Assembly (NCBI RefSeq): GCF_003573695.1
Contig: NW_020650526.1
Location: 2,587,531-2,651,530 of the forward strand
Direction: 5' to 3'
Origin: Papaver somniferum
Lineage: Eukaryota > Streptophyta > Magnoliopsida > Ranunculales > Papaveraceae
Length of the DNA stretch: 64,000 bases
Shown: positions 47,323 through 60,613 of the stretch, piece by piece
Layout of the letters: each line of letters starts with the position of its first letter
Numbering within the stretch: position 1 is the stretch's first letter
Made by a program: the position numbers and the translations under genes
The notes under the pieces: model-generated
Told to the model about the DNA's origin: nothing
What the model saw: only the letters and a program-made list of their open reading frames with translations
Databases searched by the model: none

Positions 47323-48121
47323 TCACATCTTTCTGTTCGGTGTTGGGGACACATTCCTAATGATTTGGTCTGGGCAGTACTTAAACAAATATGGGTCATC
47401 CCAAAGGAAATGTTTAACTTCAGCCAGGAATTTAGAGCGGTCTTGTCTCGACCAACGTGAGGGCATCCTACCTGTAGCGAGGTAGTTAACAATATCAGCA
47501 AACCAAGGAAGGTCTGAGATAGACATCAGCTGTTCATCTGGGAATGATTCTCTAATCAGCTCAAATTCATCAATAGACTCTAAAGTTAATCTAGACAAAT
47601 GATCAGCAACCACATTCTCACAACCTTTCTTATCACGGATTTCGAGATCGAATTCCTGTAATAAGTATCCATCGAATAAGGCGAGCTTTAGCATCCTTCT
47701 TGGAAAGAAGATACTTCAAAGCCGCATGGTCTGTGTATATGATGATCTTAGACCCTATCAGATAAGATCTAAACTTGTCTAATGCGAAAACGACGGCAAG
47801 CAATTCCTTCTCGGTAGTTGAATAATTGAGTTGGGCATCATTAAGGGTTTTGCTAGCATAGTATATCACATATGGTAGTCTATCAACTCGCTGTCCTAAA
47901 ACAGCACCAACAGCATAATCAGAGGCATCACACATAAGTTCGAACGGAAGCTTCCAATCGGGTGGTCGGACTATAGGAGCGGTGGTGAGAAGGGTTTTTA
48001 ATTCCTCCCATGCCTTCACAAGCAGCATCGAAATTGAAGGCAACATCTTTGGAGAGAAGACTGCACAGAGGTCTGGAGATTTTGCTGAAATCTTTGATGA
48101 ATCGCCGGTAAAAACCAGCAT
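47323..48121 (-). pseudogene. Athila RNase H and linker
   Basis: The first frame (48121-47633) carries the RNase H landmarks [21 protein letters not shown], in parts, then [28 protein letters not shown] and [23 protein letters not shown] frameshift near 47680 leads to [22 protein letters not shown] and the linker to integrase. The catalytic Asp, Glu and Asp of RNase H appear kept. Confidence 0.85.
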
Positions 48122-49246
48122 GACCTAGAAATGATCTGATCTCCTTCACAGAGCGAGGTTGTGGTAGATGTTGAATGAGGTCAACTTTAGCTTTATCCAC
48201 TTCAATTCCTTTTTCTGAGATGATGTGTCCTAGAACTATTCCTGAATTCACCATAAAATGGCATTTTTCCCAATTTAGAACAAGGTTCTTTTCTTTACAT
48301 CTGGATATCACGAGGGCAAGATGCTTCAAACATTCGTCAAACGAGGAACCAAAAACAGAGAAATCATCCATAAAGATCTCGAGAAAACTATCTATCATGT
48401 CAGAAAAAATGCTCATCATGCAACGCTGAAAAGTAGCAGGTGCATTACACAACCCGAAGGGCATACGTCTATAAGCAAACGTCCCAAATGGACACGTGAA
48501 TGTAGTTTTTTCCTGATCTTCCGGAGCAATGTGAATTTGGTTATAACCGGAAAAGCCATCTAGAAAACAGTAGTGACTGTGTCCAGACACACGTTCTAGC
48601 ATTTGGTCAATGAAAGGGAGCGGGAAGTGATCCTTCCTTGTTACTGTGTTCAACTTCCTGTAGTCGATGCATACTCGCCATCCTGTGGTTGTACGAGTAG
48701 GGACTAATTCATTCTTGTCGTTCTGAACTACAGTAATGCCTGACTTCTTAGGCACAACTTGAATGGGACTAACCCATTTGCTATCGGTATTGGGTATATG
48801 ATACCCGCATCAAGTAGTTTCAGGATCTCTCCTTTGACTACATCTCTCATGTTAGGATTAAGTCTCCTTTGCATTTCCCTCGATGGTTTGGCATTCTCTT
48901 CAAGGTTAATGTGGTGCATGCAAATGGTGGGACTAATTCCTTTGAGATCTGAGATGGTCCATCCTAAGGCCTCTTTGTGTTCCTTAAGTACTTCTAAAAG
49001 CTTACTTTCCTGTTCCGTGTCTAAACATGATGAAATAATGACAGGTAAAGTATCAGAAGAACCTAGGAATGCGTACTTCAACGTACTAGGCAATGTTTTC
49101 AATTCAAGCTTGGGTGGCTCAACAATGGATGGAAAGCTTGGAATCAGAGAGTAAGGGTGGTTCCACTTCATATTTCCTTTCAGTGACGTCCATTTGAGGT
49201 ACAGATTCGAGCAGAGATAGGACGTCACTACAGTATGCATCATCAT
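48030..49246 (-). pseudogene. Athila reverse transcriptase
   Basis: Two overlapping frames cover the domain. The first (49246-48750) holds the linker and the start of RT (EALGWTISDLKGISPTICMHHI, LLDAGIIYPI); a frameshift near 48765 moves to the second (48755-47928) with WRVCIDYRKLN, DHFPLPFIDQMLERV, MPFGLCNAPATFQRCM and the active-site box FMDDFSVFG (near 48365), both catalytic Asp present. VLGHIISEKGIEVDKAKV and [17 protein letters not shown] mark thumb and connection. A frameshift near 48020 leads into RNase H. Confidence 0.9.
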
Positions 49247-50164
49247 AGGAATCTGAGTTAAAGTTCTCCATACATGCTTGAAAGGGGTCGACGGATAGAA
49301 TGTTAGTCAACGAATCTTGTATTAATCCTTCAATCATATTAACTTCATGCACATCATCATCATCAAGATTCACAGGTTGTTGACTAATATCGAACACATT
49401 CAATTCTACCGTCATGTTGCCAAAAGACAGTTTCAACACTCCATTACGACAATTAATGATCGCGTTGGACGTAGCCAAGAAAGGACGTCCTAAGATGACA
49501 GGAATGTGACAGTCTGGGTTTTGTACAGGTTGAGTGTCTAAGACAATGAAGTCTACGGGAAAATAGAATTTGTCAACCTTGATCAAAACGTCTTCGACCA
49601 CTCCACGAGGAATCTTGACAGATCGGTCTGCCAGTTGTAGAGTGATAGATGTTGGTTCAACTCCCCAAGACCTAACTGCTCATAAACAGAATATGGCAGT
49701 AGGTTAACACTTGCACCTAGGTCTAATAACGCTTTATTGACCGTGTGTTCTCCTATAGTGCAAGAAATTGTTGGACATCCTGGATCCCTAAACTTGGGTG
49801 GAGTTTTGTTCAGAATGATGGAACTCACCTGCTCAGCTAAGAAAGCACGTTTGTGCACATTGAGCTTGCGCTTTTGAGTACACAAGTCTTTGAGGAATTT
49901 GGCATAAGCAGGGATTTGCTTGATTGCTTCAAGAAAAGGAATGTTGATGTTGACTCTCTTGAACAGATCTAACATCTCATTGTAATGGGTACTTTTCTGT
50001 TGATAGATCAATCTTTGAGGAAATGGGGCAACAGGAGAATGAGTTGGCAAAGGGACATTCACAGCAGTAGAATTGTCAGGCTTTCCAACTTGCTCAGATT
50101 CTTTGGTTTTCTGGGGTTGTGGAGACAGCGTGGAATTTGTATCAGATTCATTAGGTTCGCCCAC
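49119..50164 (-). pseudogene. Athila protease region
   Basis: Two minus frames join with a frameshift near 49600. The first contains the Athila linker (NINIPFLEAIKQIPAYAKFL, KRAFLAEQVSSIILNK) and the active site ALLDLGASVNLLPYSVYEQL, in which Asp-Leu-Gly stands for Asp-Thr-Gly as is common in Athila. The second has FIVLDT, PVILGRPFLATSNAIINC, the C-terminal landmark. An acidic linker leads on to RT. Confidence 0.85.
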
Positions 50165-50316
50165 GTTGTTCTCGATGACTTTACCACTTCGGAGGGTGGT
50201 AATGGCATGGACTTGATCGGGAGAGGTTTCCTGCAGGATGTGAGCCTGTTTGAAATCCTCTTTGGATTTTGTTGGGGTTGGCTCGGAAGTTTACCCTTTT
50301 CTCTCTCACTATGGAA

Positions 50317-51624
50317 TCACAGATTTGACCATCTTTTGATCAGATTTTTCTGACTTTGCACAACTCTGGAACATTCCTCTAGGGGGATAATCTCTTGTCG
50401 GTATTGTGTTGAGGATATGATTGTTGTTGAGAGTTTGATTGTTGTTGAGGGTTTCTCGGGTGTTGATAACCTTGATTGTTCTGATATCCCTGATTGTTTT
50501 GATAGCTCTGATTGGGTTGAGATGGTCCTCCCTGAGTGGGTCCTTTTGACCATGAAAAGTTAGGGTGGTTTCTCCATCCTGGATTGTAGGTCTGTGAATA
50601 GGGTTATGCTCTGTTTTTGAAACATGGCATGTGCCTGTTCAAGCCTAGATTCCTGGACTGCAAGCAAATCGGGACAATTTTGGAATTGATGGTTGGGATC
50701 GTTACAAGCGGCACAACAGACGAAGCGACATGTTCTCGGAGAGTAGTGGTGGAAGGTTTTGAATTTTTATGTAGTTCTAACTCTTCTAATCTCCTAACTA
50801 TTGATGCCATGTTTGCTCTTCCCTCGAAATCTGCTTCAATCCTAAAAGCCTTTGCTTCGGATGTAGTCTTTTGGGTTCACGGATGGATTCCCACTGTTGC
50901 GTCTTTTCAGCTACTTCAATCAAGAAGTCCCAAGACGCATCAGCAGTTTTTCTACGAATAGACCATTACACATCGACTCAACCGTTGTTCGGGTGGACAC
51001 ATCTAGACCTTCATACAAAATTTGCACAAGTCTCCATTTTTCAAAACCATGATGGGGACATTGGAGCAATAATTCGTTGAATCTCTCCAGGTATCTAGCT
51101 AAGGTCTCACCCTCTAATTGCACAAAGCTATTTAGACTTTGACGAATTGTCGCAATCTTGTGATTTGGGAAAAACTTTTTGAAAAACTCCTTTATGAGGT
51201 CATCCCATGTCATGATGGATTGAGGCTGTAAAGCATACAGCCAGGCCTTTGCCTTATCTTTCAGGGATAAAGGAAAGAGCCTTAACTTTAGGATTTCATC
51301 GGGCATTTGAGTGAAACGCAGAGTTCCACAAATCTCCTCGAATTCTCTCACATGGTGATAAGGGTTTTCATTCTCAACACCTTTAAAAATAGGAAGCATT
51401 TGTATTGTGCTCGATTTCAGCTCATAATGGCCATTAACCTCGGGTAGCACAATACAAGAAGGTTGACTGGTTCTCGTTGGGTACATATAATCCTTGAGTG
51501 TACGGGGTTCTCCCATTGTTTCTGGTTGATCTGGACTGTCTCCCTCAGAACTTAGAATTTCGATAGGTTCGTCTGGGTTAATTCTAACAAGTCTGTTTGT
51601 TTGGTCTCTGTAGGTCACAATCAT
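50317..51624 (-). pseudogene. gag: Athila gag
   Basis: From ATG 51624 a 234-codon piece holds the capsid-like domain typical of Athila: ELKSSTIQMLPIFKGVENENPY, in parts, HVREFEEICGTLRF, LRLFPLSLKDKAKAWLYAL, WDDLIKEFFKKFFP, LLLQCPHHGFEKW. A frameshift near 50950 and another near 50810 break the C-terminal part (ASWDFLIEVAEKTQQWES, then ANMASIVRRLEELELHK). A poorly preserved Cys-rich stretch may be the zinc knuckle. 50317-50553 is a Ser/Thr/Gln-rich remainder. Confidence 0.87.
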
Positions 51625-52538
51625 GTCCTAGCAGGTACCTTAACTAACATTTTAGTCAGAGCAATCGGAAACAATATTTGATTATTTGGTTTTGAGTGGG
51701 TTTTGGTTTTAATAAGGGATTTTGTTTTTGGTTTAAAATTGGGCTTTGGAAAAAAAAATTTGAACTAAACCTAGCATAAATTAGCACAACCCATAAAAGA
51801 AAATAAAAACAATAATAATAATTAAGACAAGCCCATAAAAGAAAAAGAAAAAGAAAAAGAAAAAGAAAAGAAAAATAAAGACAAAAGAAATAATTACAAT
51901 CCCAAATAGAAAAAAAAGGAAAGAAAATAAAGGAAAATAAAAATTATTAAAATCCCAAATAAATAATTAAATTAATTATTACAAGCCCGAATTTGAATTT
52001 AAATGAGGCCCAAGTGGGTTAACTCATGGGTTAGGCTTACTTGATTTTTGGAGGGAAGCCCAAAAATTAGGCTTTTGGTCCCCTTTTAGTTGCACAGCCC
52101 AGTTGGGCTTTAGGATCGTCCTAAGTAGCTCACGCCCAAGCCCAGCAACAGTTGGAGTTGGTTCAGCAACACGAGCCCAGGAGGATCAGCTGCGAAGCCC
52201 AGGAGCAGAAGATCACGAGCCCAACAACAGAAAAAGGCAGAGCCCAGCAGCAGCAGGTGGCTAATCCCAGTTGCAAAGTTTGGCGAAGCCCAGCAGATCA
52301 CCACCAGTGAAGCCCAGCAGTGAAACGCAGCTTCAGTTGGCAGCCCAGTTGCTTTGGCTTGGCAGCAGCAGGCTTGGTTCACCAGCTCCAGCAACAGCAG
52401 CAGCAGCAGCTCAAGTGGCCAGCAACACAGCTCTGCGGCAACTCAGTGGCACCTGCAATGATAGTGAAGAAGCTCAGACAACTCAGTGCAATGATTGCAG
52501 GTCAGGACAGCAAAGGAAATCAGCAGCAGCAATCACCA
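51625..52538 (-). other. Athila leader
   Basis: Non-coding 5' region. It includes an AAAAG-type purine run (51836-51875) and, at 52130-52430, many copies of GCCCAGCAG/GCAGCAGCA, a short-period cryptic repeat. Confidence 0.7.
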
Positions 52539-52557
52539 CTCCCCGGCAGCGGCGCCA
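52539..52557 (-). promoter_or_regulatory. Athila primer-binding site
   Basis: On the minus strand TGGCGCCGCTGCCGGGGAG, six bases from the LTR end. This is the tRNA-Asp-type PBS typical of Athila. Confidence 0.88.
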
Positions 52558-52563
52558 AAAACT

Positions 52564-54545
52564 TGGTGTGCTTGGGAACGACACACAAAAGACTTGCAAG
52601 TATACAAGGCCAAGTTTTAGTATAGAGAGTAAGCAAGGGATCAGTCCACAGGGAGTGGGAGCATACGAGAAATTTTCCTAAGCTAGCAATGGAGACAAGG
52701 CACTATGGCAGTGAGCAAGGCAAAGTAATATGGCAATTGCAAAGAACCAAAACAGTTAACAAAGCAAAGATGACAAAACAGCATGGAACCAAGGCTGTGA
52801 GCCAAGGGCAGGGGTGAGTTTGTGCACTGATTTCAATGCAACAGGCTTCAAAATACAAGAAATAAACAGCAAGATAGCTAAGAAATTTAGCTGAGCAGGG
52901 AGCAAAATAAGACTGAAATTGTAAGTGACTGAAATAAGGTATTGTGGTCTAAGCTAAGGCTTAGAGTCCACCTTTGTGTCCTAGCCAAACAATGTGATCC
53001 TAGGTTGAGTTGAATATCCTATGCATACATCTAGAATGGGAGGAAAACTAATTTGCTCACTAGTTTGACCCTAGCATTGACTGTCTTTTGACAGAACAAT
53101 CAATCACAGGCACTATGAGCATTAGTCTCTTCCCATTGCTCAATCAAAACAGACATCAAGATAACTATCCTAGCAATTCACCATTTGACAATGCACTAGG
53201 CTTCATCTGAGCCTCAGCCTAATGCAGTTTAGCTCTTGCTAAACATGTAACTAGCAACAACATTCATTGAGTATGATAATTCAAGCAACATTCAACATTC
53301 GAGATAATTGAAAACAACATGCACACATTCACTGTTAACTGCATAAGAAGAACTGAAATTGGAATTGCATCAAAATAAATTTGTTTCCATTCTCTACTGG
53401 CTAGTCCAGAGATCCCAATTTTACAACCCCTAACACCCTTTTATAGTTACAGCCAAAAAAAATCCAAAATCCCCAAATCAGTGAAATTAGGGTTTTACAA
53501 AAAATCCTTACCTAATCTCTGAAAACGATTGATAGCTCTCACCCATGCTTCCTTGTCGTCTTCTGATGCTACCCATGCCTTCGATTTATCCTCTAACCTC
53601 ACCTATTTCATCAACTCCTAACCTAGGGTTCCTGTGAGATGAAACGATTAGGAGGTGATGTAATAAGTGGCTAGAAAAGTAGGTCTTGGTTGTTAGAAGT
53701 GATGATGGCTCGAGTGGTGGTGGTTGAGTGATTTGGGGGGAGAAGATGGTGGTGATTGAGTGATTTGGGGGAGAAGATGGTGCTGATGGAGACAGCGTCG
53801 CTGTTGCAGAAGAGGGGAAGAAGGAGATGGCTCGATGGGTTTTGGCTAGGGTGTGTTTGGTGCGGGTAATAGGGTTAGGTTGCTTAGGTGTTAAACGGGA
53901 TCATCAAATTTGATGTTTTGTGAAGGGAATACGTGGGATGATAACTTCTGAAACGGATCAAACGGCGAGATGGAGACAGATTATGAGCGACCGTTGGATG
54001 CAAAAATACAACGAAACTAACGGCTCAAGATGGAGTTAGGTGCTGTAGTGTTGGTCAGGTGCATCGAAATCTAATGCATGATGACGCAGCGACCGTTGGA
54101 TGATGGAATGGATCCAATCTTACGGTTAAGAAGGAAAACGGGTTTGGGTATTGAATTTTGGGTTTAGGATATGGATTTGGGTTTAGGAATTGGATTTGGG
54201 ATTAGGAATTGGATTTGGGCTTAGGTAATCTTGAGCCCACTTCTTCTTTAAGAACAATTTCTTCCTTTTTAAGCCCATTTTTATCCTTGAGTCTTCCATA
54301 ACACATTCTTCACTTCTTTTCCGCTAGAGATTCCACCGGCTTTCTCCCGTGTCTTTGCTCTTTTGGCTCCGCAACTGATCTAGTCTTTATTTGGTACCTA
54401 AAAATACAAAATTAAACAATATTAAGTAATTATCCTTGAGGAGAGTAAAATACAAAATTCATTACAAAAGGGGGAATTATGGTATGCAAAATGGGATAAG
54501 TGTCAATAAAACGATGATAAATAATGCAATATTTGGCGCCTATCA
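52564..54545 (-). repeat. Athila 5' LTR
   Basis: Direct repeat of 42769-44747 with the same ends; it carries a 12-bp insertion near 52882 and lacks eight bases near 54298 relative to the other copy. Confidence 0.93.
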
Positions 54546-54550
54546 CTAGC

Positions 54551-57500
54551 CGAGTAACGAAACCCTGTGGGAAAAAGTAACCTCGGTGGAGGAAAATATT
54601 TCAACACACCATTAGATGCTCCCCCTGATGTCAGACAATTTTCATTAGTCTAATGCAGTCAGAAGAAATTTATCACACTTTACTTTGGTGACTTGAATGT
54701 TTATAAGACCTTGTTGTTGATTCTGGAAGTTATGTTGCTTAACAAACTATCGTGTTTCATTTCTTTGATTCAGATATTTTCAGTAATATCAACGCGATCT
54801 TCATGTCTTCAACGTTCAACATACTTGATGCTTTTAGTATTGTCTCGCTAAAAACCTTGTCGAGTAACAAAAGCCTTTGGGAAAAACTATTCTCGATAGA
54901 AGGGAAAAAGAGTACAACACAACTTCAATTTCGAAGTAAAATATGTCGACATCATATCCTTGGATCCTCTCCCTGATGTCGGTATATCCCCCTGATTACT
55001 TTCAGAGTTGTTCTAGACTGTTCCTTTAGTCATGTACTTTTCGAAACTAAATATCGGTAATAACCTAGAAAATAGTCTACTGTATCTCCCCCTGATTACT
55101 TTCGTTGGAGAAGAGATTATTGTTCCTTCATAATCAACAACCTTTGGATTGCAGTTTCTTTAGCATTCCTTTTATGTCTTTGCAGGGATAAAACAAACTC
55201 ATGTCAATGGTTAATTTTAAGTACATGATTACATTCACTGTATCGTTCCAATGACGTTGCATTGGCGCTGAGCTATATCTAGCTAACAAGTTCCCCGAGG
55301 ATGTAAAACTCTATTGAGTACATTATTATACTAAGTACAACAATGCGTCTATTATACTCAGATATGGGAATTTCATCTCCCAACACATCTTCGTCATATA
55401 CCTTTGGACGAAATGGTTACTTACTTACATTTGAACCTCGACTAATCATGGGAGTGCTATCAGGATGCATGTCTTTGTTAAATTTCCTGACAACTTTAGA
55501 CATATGCAAACTGGTGGACTAATATACCACAAGCTCAGTATTCGGTCGAGCTTTCCCCAGATTTTTCATCTCAAATTTGGATTTCAAATAACTTTTAAGG
55601 TCTCTTATTACATCAAGAGTACCCATCATGTCTGTACCATCGATATAGATAGCTACAATTCCAAATCAGGAACTTTCTTGTGAATACGCAAGTAAAAATA
55701 CCTTGCTTGTCTATCCCCTCCAAATCAAATAGTCACTTAGACAAGTATACAACATCCGCCTGATTTCTTCAATCTATAAGTGAGCGTTCTATCTAACTGT
55801 AAACGCACTTTGTGGTTTAGAGTCACTTGATTTGGTCAACAAAAGGCTTATCAAGTACTTTTGTAAATATCTGCTATCTCTTGATTCTTTCAGAGATTAG
55901 TAACAACCACATACATATGCTGCATTTCAAGTCCTTTTGAAATTACCAAGCTAACTAAGTAGCATAACACTATAACATTCACTACAAGAGAACAATTCCA
56001 GGGATTTGTGAGAAACCTCGCGCCACAAGGCGAGTCTTTATACTTTAAGACTCTTTTCTTCTCATTATGCTTTGTGACAAATTAATCATGTATGTCCAAT
56101 AGGTTTTACACTTGGTTGGTTAGCACTATCACACCAAATACCTATATATTTGTCAAAGAACCAAGTTCTACCTGGATTGTATAGGCCAAATATGCTCTTC
56201 ATTGACATTAAGCAACAAGGAGCTTGGTTCGATCTCATCTTGCTATATTTCCTTAAGCAAGTATATATAAAATTAATCATCAATATGCTCGCATGATCTT
56301 TCCATTGACTCGTGCGCATTCTCATAATCCACTTGGGATGTCATTGTTATCTAGAATCATTAAACTTCGGAGCGTCCTCCAGTTTGATTCATGGACATAT
56401 TCAGATACAATATTATGAAATGATTTCTGATGATATAAATAAGTTGTGCCTTACTCACCTACTTCCTTTCTAGGTGAGCATTGATCGAACCAAGTGGTCT
56501 CTCCAACTTCCTTTATGGAGCCACGACCTCAACCACACTTCCACTAAGTGTAGTTGCAACACCGAAGTCTATGGTGTATATCCCGTATTGAGGATTTGTA
56601 ACTTTGCAGGTAGGTTTGCAGCTGGTATGTGTGATCTCATCACTTTTGCAACATCAGTGTACATTCTGAAAATCGAATATTCTTTATCAATTCACATTTA
56701 CATTTATGGAGTACAAGAATAAATATGAGACACAGTGGGAACACACCATGATAATTCATGTCGTTCCTTTAGAAAATACTTTTTCTTATCTCCCCCAACG
56801 ACGGGAAGACTGTCTCATTAAAGTGATAACCCGCAAATCTAGCGGTAAGAGATCTCCTGCCAAAGATTTTAATATGCGGATAATTGTTGGAAATTCTTGT
56901 CCAACATAATCACTTAATCATTTTGAAGACCCATCATAGTACGATGTGGAGTCGTAAGGGCACATATATAGTGCGACCAAAAATGCGTAAGAACATAAAA
57001 TGCCAGGCTTATATCCAGTTACCAACTGGTACGCAAAGAATGGTTGACCAATTGTGGGTCTAAAACGAATAAGTGAAGTTGCGTGTAGTATTGCATATTA
57101 TCCAAGCAGTTAAAGGTAGGTTTGTACGCATAACCATGCCTTAGGCACCATATGTAAACTTTGATGATAGCCTTTGCGAGACCATAGGGTATAGGATGCT
57201 CTACATTGATCCTATTAAACATGCAATAACCATCAAGTCCTTTTGATGTATATTCTCTAGCATTTACAAGGGGTGGTGAGTCCTTACATTATAATATGTG
57301 CTAGGAGTTTTCCAAACGCAACATTACCTGGGAACTATAACTAGTCCAAAATGTCAAAAAATCCACGAGAGCCATAAGTCACTTTAATGGTCCGCAATCT
57401 GCATGGATATTTTTCTAAATATCACCTCGTTTTCTTTGTAATATGGATTGTTTATCATTTTCATCTTAGGATGGTCTCAATCCTGTTTTACTGAAGAATT

Positions 57501-60500
57501 TGTAAAAATGAGTGATTTGCTTTCTTACATAAAAACATAATGGGAAGGGAGGTTGTGCATCTAGTACTTTAGAGAACACTTATTGAGAGATATATCTTCA
57601 CTTCGCATTCTCTCAATCTTTTTCCCATTGTCTCGTCCACTCAAAAACAATGATGTACGTATGATTCCTTTCAAAACGAAACATCATTTCACAACCAAAG
57701 TGTCTTTATGGTTATGTCAAAGCCTATATGAGTCAATTCCCAACATTTCATCATTGGATTCAATATGGATTCAATAATCCAAATACTATTGCGATTTACA
57801 TTTCACTAGATTGACTCATTAGTTTCTCTAAGTATATTTCCTTCCAAATATATTAGAGACTATAAAAGATACAATCAATTACATTCTTATCATTGTGAGT
57901 TTCCATATGATATCCATTTGCATGGGTATCTTTGGAATTTAACAAGGTGATTAACTCTCGGTACATGTAGAGCTTTTGTGACTTTTAGACTTTGTTCCAT
58001 CTTGGAAACAAAATTTGAGCATTGCTTCGCTCGATGATCCAATCATCGTAGTCACGTTATAAAGAATTAGATCAAAAACTAGTGTATATTCATTAAATTA
58101 GTGGGAGAAAAACCACTATCAGTTAGACATTGAGTCTTGAGAGATTTAATAAGTGGTGTGGCCTTATTGCGTAACAAAAGTGAGATTCAACTCAAGTACT
58201 TTAGAGTGAATATATGTTGCATTTCAGGGGGGATGACATATTTTTCATCCAAATATATCACAAGTGCATTAGAAAAATTATGTCTTGTGAGAATGATGTA
58301 CTTTTCATTCCATAAGCGCAGACATTGGATCTAGTTCAATCAAATAATCAATTGGCCAGGAAAAGTTCTTTTTGTCGTTAAAGTTGATGTCTAAAGTATT
58401 ATCTTATATGGAAATTGGTTACTAATATGGTACCCGCATTGCATTGCTTGTACCAATACCGGTAAGAAGATTCATTCCCAACTCTTTGGTGAGAGCTACA
58501 ATTACATGTTAGCTTCATCCCATATTCAATAGATACTTGTACTTTGGTGTCATTACTGCTGGGGACAAAAAATACATTTTTGTCTCATGATATATATGTC
58601 CCTTTTCACGTGCTTTATATGAGTTGGTACGTCAAACCCTCATTACTTTGGGGTTCTTTCCATTTTCAGTTTTTAATACATTTAGCTTAATTTGAGAAAT
58701 TTCTTAATCTCAAAAGGCCAAGAGAATCTCACTACACATGTCAACCACTTACTTTAGGTTAAATAGAATACTAAAGAGAGTTCTCTTGTTGTCATACTTC
58801 AACATATACTGGTTCGTTAGTATCATGGATGAAGTAGAGAAATGGATTTTTGACTCATATCAATTTTTGACTGATATCACCTTTTGTGATCGTTCTTCCA
58901 CAAAAATTGGAATACATGTGATTTTATTTGAACGTATGTTTTGAAACTACTAACAGATAATAGTCGAGCAAGTGGATTACATTTCACGTAACATTCAAAT
59001 TTTGGGAAGAAAATATCAAGTACACAGTAATGGTGTTCAAGTACTTTTAAATCCCAAATAAATATATTTGAATCGAGTTGGTACAACCAATTGGATAAAA
59101 GACACCATTCAACTATAGCCGATATATCATATTCAAAAGAACAAAATAACATTACGACCAACATTCTTAATGGTCGAGATCAACACTCATGATTTAAATT
59201 GAACGTTTATTGACTTATCTTAAAAATTAGTTACATACCTCATATATTGGTTCCCGCGGTATATACAGAGAGAACCAGAGCTTTGGTCACGCACAGCCAA
59301 AAAATAATAATTGAACGGGACTGGTCGGACCGGATAGGGTAGACGGACCGGACCGGGTTGTACGGACCGGACCGGGTCGGGTTGTACGGACCAGGTGGGT
59401 ACGAGTAACGGTACATAGCATTAACGCACGACATACATTACAGTTAAAAGAAAATAAAATAAATTAATTAATGAAAACGAAACGGAATTCATAAACTACA
59501 CTCAAAAAACATTTAAACAAACAAGTACTATTTCTTTATTATCTTTCACCGATCAAGACAAATAAAACAAAAAAAAAATTCACGCAAAGAAAGAGGTATA
59601 AGGTGTTTCATACTAAAAGAATATATATATATATAAATATTTATATATATATAACTGGGCAATCATTATTGCATTCATCAAAAACATACAAACAAACAAA
59701 TATGGGTTCATGGTATATACCATAAAACGGGTACACTTGTCGGTTACTAGATAGTAGATATTATGACATAATCAATCATCCATGGTGATCACAAATCAGC
59801 ATGTGAACATACATAAATTGCATACTAGTAACAGTAGATGTCAGAACAGGCATAAGAAAAATCCAAATAAACATGACAAATGACAACTATGAAAATATGT
59901 TATAATTATAAAAAGAAATATCATTATAGCATACAGGATTTTCAATCAAATCAGAATCCTATTTTCAATCAATTACAAAAAAATAGTAAATATATTATAA
60001 AATACATATATATATCTTCCACTCAATCGGTTACAAGATATGCATAGATATAACTTGTATAGGAAAAAGAATTAGTAAATAACGTTCAATCAAATCAGTC
60101 ATAGGCTTTTTTTTCTTTCAAAATCAATCAAATACACCATATACATAGCTGTAAAATACACCACTTACTATAAAGTATAAACTACGATGATTCGATTAAA
60201 TTAATAGCATGACATATACGGATAGCATGTTCAATCAACCATCACCATATACATGTACTCAAGGGAAACATGGCAGAAAATTAAAATTAGGTAGTCAGAC
60301 TACTCATAGATCACATCACAAATTTTTAAAAAGAAACTTAAGAAAACCAAATGTTTAGGCATACCTTGTTCAAGAGATGATTACAAAAGGTGATAAATCA
60401 TTATGTACTTTAATGGGTCTGACTGAAATAAGAACAATAGAAGTATGGAACCAGTTAAAAAGATAAAGCCGTCGTACCGTACACCGATTCGCTAACAAGC

Positions 60501-60613
60501 CATGGAGCAGATCTAGTACATAATCCAATGAGATGTATATTTTTAAGAACTAACGTGAATCCATGATTGCCCCAACTAAAAAAACTCAGTGGAAAAGAGC
60601 TCGCACGATACCG
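54551..60613 (-). pseudogene. Copia 3' UTR, pol and leader, heavily decayed
   Basis: Read on the minus strand from right to left. Integrase: NVEHPIPYGLAKAIIK (near 57200) and TARFAGYHFNETVFPSLG (near 56800-56870). RT: KSIFGLYNPGRTWF (near 56170-56210; families usually read YGLKQSGRMW) and the active-site region VAIYIDGTDMMGT (55625-55665), where the second Asp of the usual VDD is Gly. RNase H linker: NLLARYSSAP.QRHW (55245-55300). Stops and frameshifts occur every few dozen codons. Gag, expected at about 57600-59400, is not clearly readable. The bases next to the 5' LTR (GGTATCGTGCGAGCTC) resemble a damaged initiator-Met PBS. 54551-55000 continues the 3' UTR repeats. Confidence 0.75.
59318..59402 (-). 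repeat. GC-rich minisatellite CGGACCGGACCGGGTTGTA
   Basis: About three and a half units with small changes in an otherwise AT-rich region. On the minus strand they read PYNPTRSGPYNPVRS, but no longer frame supports coding. Confidence 0.65.

Larger units (their letters stand above)
42769..54545 (-). mobile_element. Athila-type Ty3/gypsy element, complete but inactive
   Basis: 11.8 kb, flanked by ctagc (42764-42768 and 54546-54550). LTRs of 1979 and 1982 bp differ at roughly 25 positions by eye plus a 12-bp indel, so it is fairly young. Minus-strand order from right: LTR, tRNA-Asp-type PBS, leader, gag, protease, RT, RNase H, integrase, 3' region, LTR. Each domain is recognisable but frames are broken in many places. 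The env-like frame found in some Athila relatives is absent: only 1.5 kb of non-coding DNA follows integrase. Confidence 0.93.
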
